43,611 bases of DNA from an uncultured Actinomyces sp. (GTDB lineage Bacteria > Actinomycetota > Actinomycetes > Actinomycetales > Actinomycetaceae). The notes under the pieces are model-generated. The model did not search any database. It had not been told where the DNA came from and was given only the letters and a program-made list of their open reading frames with translations. A program made the position numbers and the translations under genes. Shown here piece after piece: positions 42,118 through 43,611 of this stretch (position 1 is the first letter of the stretch; every line of letters starts with the position of its first letter). The stretch covers positions 1 to 43,611 of the forward strand of contig CABKMZ010000008.1 of NCBI GenBank assembly GCA_902373545.1. Reading direction: 5' to 3'.

Positions 42118-42408
42118 ATGAGCACCGAGCACGGCTACCACGGCAACACCGAGAACCACCTCGCGCGCCTGCGCCGCATCGAGGGTCAGGTGCGCGGCCT
42201 ACAGCGCATGATCTCGCAGGGCGAGTACTGCATCGACATTCTCACGCAGGTCTCCGCCGTCAAGTCGGCCATCGACTCCGTCGCGGTCAACCTGCTCAAA
42301 GACCACATGAACCACTGCGTCGTCACGGCGGCGCGCGAATCCGACGAGGCCGCGCAGGCCAAAGTCGACGAGGCGGCCGCGGCCATCGCGCGCCTCATCA
42401 AGTCCTAA
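42118..42408 (+). CDS. csoR: Copper-sensing repressor CsoR
   Basis: A 96-residue all-helical repressor. The Cu(I) ligands of the CsoR family are visible: Cys in GEYCIDIL and the His-x3-Cys in KDHMNHCV. Without copper it binds the operator; copper releases it. The R-R-I-E-G-Q-V-R-G motif at the start is standard for the family. The first ATG in the AT-rich stretch is used, with no ribosome binding site, as expected for a leaderless message. It lies 15 bp before copZ. Confidence 0.95.
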   Translation: MSTEHGYHGNTENHLARLRRIEGQVRGLQRMISQGEYCIDILTQVSAVKSAIDSVAVNLLKDHMNHCVVTAARESDEAAQAKVDEAAAAIARLIKS

Positions 42409-42423
42409 CCACAAGGAGACACC

Positions 42424-42669
42424 ATGACCACCGAAATCGATCGCACCATCGAGCTGTCCGTCGACGGCATGACCTGCGGCCACTGCGTGATGAGCGTCAG
42501 CGAAGAGCTGAGCGAGATCCCCGGCGTCAAGAACGTCGACGTCATCCTCAACTCGGGCGCCACCTCCAAGGTGACCGTCCTGACCGACACCCCCCTGGAC
42601 GACGCGGCGCTGAGCGACGCGGTGTCCGAGGCCGGCTTCACGCTCGTCGGAATCTCGCGCGACTTCTGA
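42424..42669 (+). CDS. copZ: Copper chaperone, heavy-metal-associated domain (CopZ)
   Basis: An 81-residue protein with one HMA ferredoxin-like domain. The metal site is DGMTCGHCVMSV (Cys18, Cys21), which binds Cu(I) and hands it to the ATPase. AAGGAG lies before the ATG. Placed between the repressor and the ATPase, with a terminator-like hairpin after it, so the chaperone may be made in larger amounts than the ATPase. Confidence 0.93.
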   Translation: MTTEIDRTIELSVDGMTCGHCVMSVSEELSEIPGVKNVDVILNSGATSKVTVLTDTPLDDAALSDAVSEAGFTLVGISRDF

Positions 42670-42688
42670 GGACTTCCACGCCTCACCG

Positions 42689-42721
42689 ACGAGGCCGGGG
42701 CACCTTTCCCGGCCTCGTTTC
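42689..42721 (+). terminator. Hairpin after copZ built on the 13-bp dispersed word
   Basis: ACGAGGCCGGG (42689-42699) and CCCGGCCTCGT (42708-42718) with T-rich 3' end (TTTCCTTTC). The left arm is a full ACGAGGCCGGGGC word. Confidence 0.8.
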
Positions 42722-42736
42722 CTTTCGCTTGTTACA

Positions 42737-42751
42737 TACCCCCGGAGGGTA
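42737..42751 (+). promoter_or_regulatory. Second CsoR operator, overlapping the copA ribosome binding site
   Basis: TACCCCCGGAGGGTA has the same arms as the csoR operator with a GGA centre. It ends three bases before the copA ATG and contains the GGAGG ribosome binding site. Confidence 0.75.
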
Positions 42752-42754
42752 CCA

Positions 42755-43611
42755 ATGTCCACTGATTCCATGACGCACGACCACACAGCTACCGCCTCTT
42801 CGCACGGGGCATCCCAGGCCTCGTCCCCCACCCCCCAGGTCGGCGAGGGCACCCGCGCCCACGCCGCCGACCTGCGCGCTCGCCTCATCGTCTCCGCGCC
42901 CCTCGGCATCCTCGCGATGCTCCTGTCGATGGTGCCCGCCTGGCAGTTCACGGGGTGGCAGTGGGTCGTCGCGGCGGCCTCGATCCCGGTGGTCACGTGG
43001 GGCGCGTGGCCCTTCCACCGGGCGGCCTTCGCGGCGGGTCGCCACGGCTCGACGACGATGGACACGCTGGTCTCCCTCGGCGTCATCTCCTCGACGCTGT
43101 GGAGCTGGTGGGCGCTGCTGTGGGGCGGCGCCGGAGAGCTCGGCATGCGCATGCACATGAGCCTGATCCCGCGCGCGACGCACGCCGGCCACGCGGAGAT
43201 CTACTTCGAGGGCGCGTGCATGATCGTCGTGTTCCTGCTGACGGGACGCTACATGGAGGCGCGCGCACGCTACCGCGCGGGCGACGCGCTGCGTTCGCTG
43301 CTGAGCATGGGCGCGAAGGAGGCGACGCTCGTGAGCGTCGACCCAGCGACCGGCGAGCGCTCCGAGAAGGTCGTGCCCGCCTCGTCCCTGCAGGTCGGCG
43401 ACCTGTTCGCGGTGCGCCCGGGCGAGAAGGTGGCAACCGACGGCGTCATCGTCGAGGGTTCCTCCGCCCTGGACACCTCGCTCCTGACGGGCGAGTCCGT
43501 GCCCGTGGACGCCGCCCCCGGCGACGCGGTGACGGGTGCGACCGTCAACACGTGGGGGTCCCTGCTGGTGCGCGCCACGCGCGTCGGCTCGGACACGACG
43601 CTCGCGCAGAT
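42755..43611 (+). CDS. copA: Copper-exporting P1B-type ATPase (partial, 3' end outside window)
   Basis: The first 285 residues of a heavy-metal P-type ATPase. A His/Ser/Thr-rich N-terminus (MTHDHTATASSHG) replaces the usual HMA domain, so copper may be received from the separate CopZ. Helices follow (LRARLIVSAPLGILAMLLSM, then QWVVAAASIPVVTWGAWPFHRAA), then HGSTTMDTLVSLGVISS, typical of the CopA family, and the actuator domain with VATDGVIVEG and LLTGESVPV. The CPC and DKTGT motifs lie past the window edge. Operon and operator context make copper the likely ion. Confidence 0.92.
   Translation, partial: MSTDSMTHDHTATASSHGASQASSPTPQVGEGTRAHAADLRARLIVSAPLGILAMLLSMVPAWQFTGWQWVVAAASIPVVTWGAWPFHRAAFAAGRHGSTTMDTLVSLGVISSTLWSWWALLWGGAGELGMRMHMSLIPRATHAGHAEIYFEGACMIVVFLLTGRYMEARARYRAGDALRSLLSMGAKEATLVSVDPATGERSEKVVPASSLQVGDLFAVRPGEKVATDGVIVEGSSALDTSLLTGESVPVDAAPGDAVTGATVNTWGSLLVRATRVGSDTTLAQ

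Overview
The window is high-GC DNA with the gene order of an actinobacterium. The stretch helicase, TadE/DUF4244/TadBC/TadA/Ssd, HAD phosphatase, alpha/beta hydrolase, Crp, WhiB, PonA-type PBP and metallophosphoesterase follows the Rv3649-Rv3683 order known from Mycobacterium. An anaerobic ribonucleotide reductase, tandem species-specific lipoproteins and Actinomyces-like accessory genes make a facultatively anaerobic member of the Actinomycetaceae (Schaalia/Actinomyces type) the best guess. The taxon is inference; no rRNA is present.

Layout: 1-695 is the start of nrdD (leftward) behind a triple NrdR-type box. 900-2560 holds a 283-bp direct duplication, a DoxX gene and 68-bp tandem repeats. 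2560-7776 has a PAP2 phosphatase, two YbjN-like genes and a DUF1998 (MrfA-like) helicase, the last three translationally coupled. 7777-8624 is a repeat-rich intergenic region. 8625-13721 is a leftward Tad/Flp pilus locus (TadE-like x2, DUF4244 pilin-like, fused TadB-TadC, TadA/CpaF ATPase, Ssd/CpaE-like). 13863-20220 holds a HAD phosphatase, an Rv3662c-like protein, two membrane proteins, an alpha/beta hydrolase without its nucleophile, and Crp. 20268-21191 is a second repeat region related to the first. 21192-24963 has DUF4177, WhiB, a bifunctional PBP and a metallophosphoesterase; then tRNA-Pro(CGG).

25395-28371 is a tandem family of five intact small lipoproteins plus one truncated copy. 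28608-31090 has a YwiC-like protein, an HisC/Pat aminotransferase and a holin-4 family membrane protein. 31117-33131 and 34991-41991, on either side of purB, carry WXG100/EspC-like proteins, three large alpha/beta hydrolases and four lipoprotein-like genes in an A-B-A-B order. I read these as type VII secretion effectors, probably with surface lipoprotein partners. 42118 to the end is a copper operon (CsoR, CopZ, partial CopA) with two visible CsoR operators.

Three signals are not explained by gene content. (1) A 13-bp word, ACGAGGCCGKGGC, occurs 18 times by my count on both strands, in genes (several reading frames) and between genes, twice as a terminator-like inverted pair; it behaves like a DNA-uptake-type or other genome-wide word. 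(2) Triplets of a TGTGGATA box spaced about 30 bp lie upstream of three leftward genes (pilin-like, Ssd, WXG100) and suggest a shared regulator. (3) A dispersed intergenic element carries three direct and three inverted copies of an 8-bp box at exact 19-bp spacing, followed by a structured repeat.
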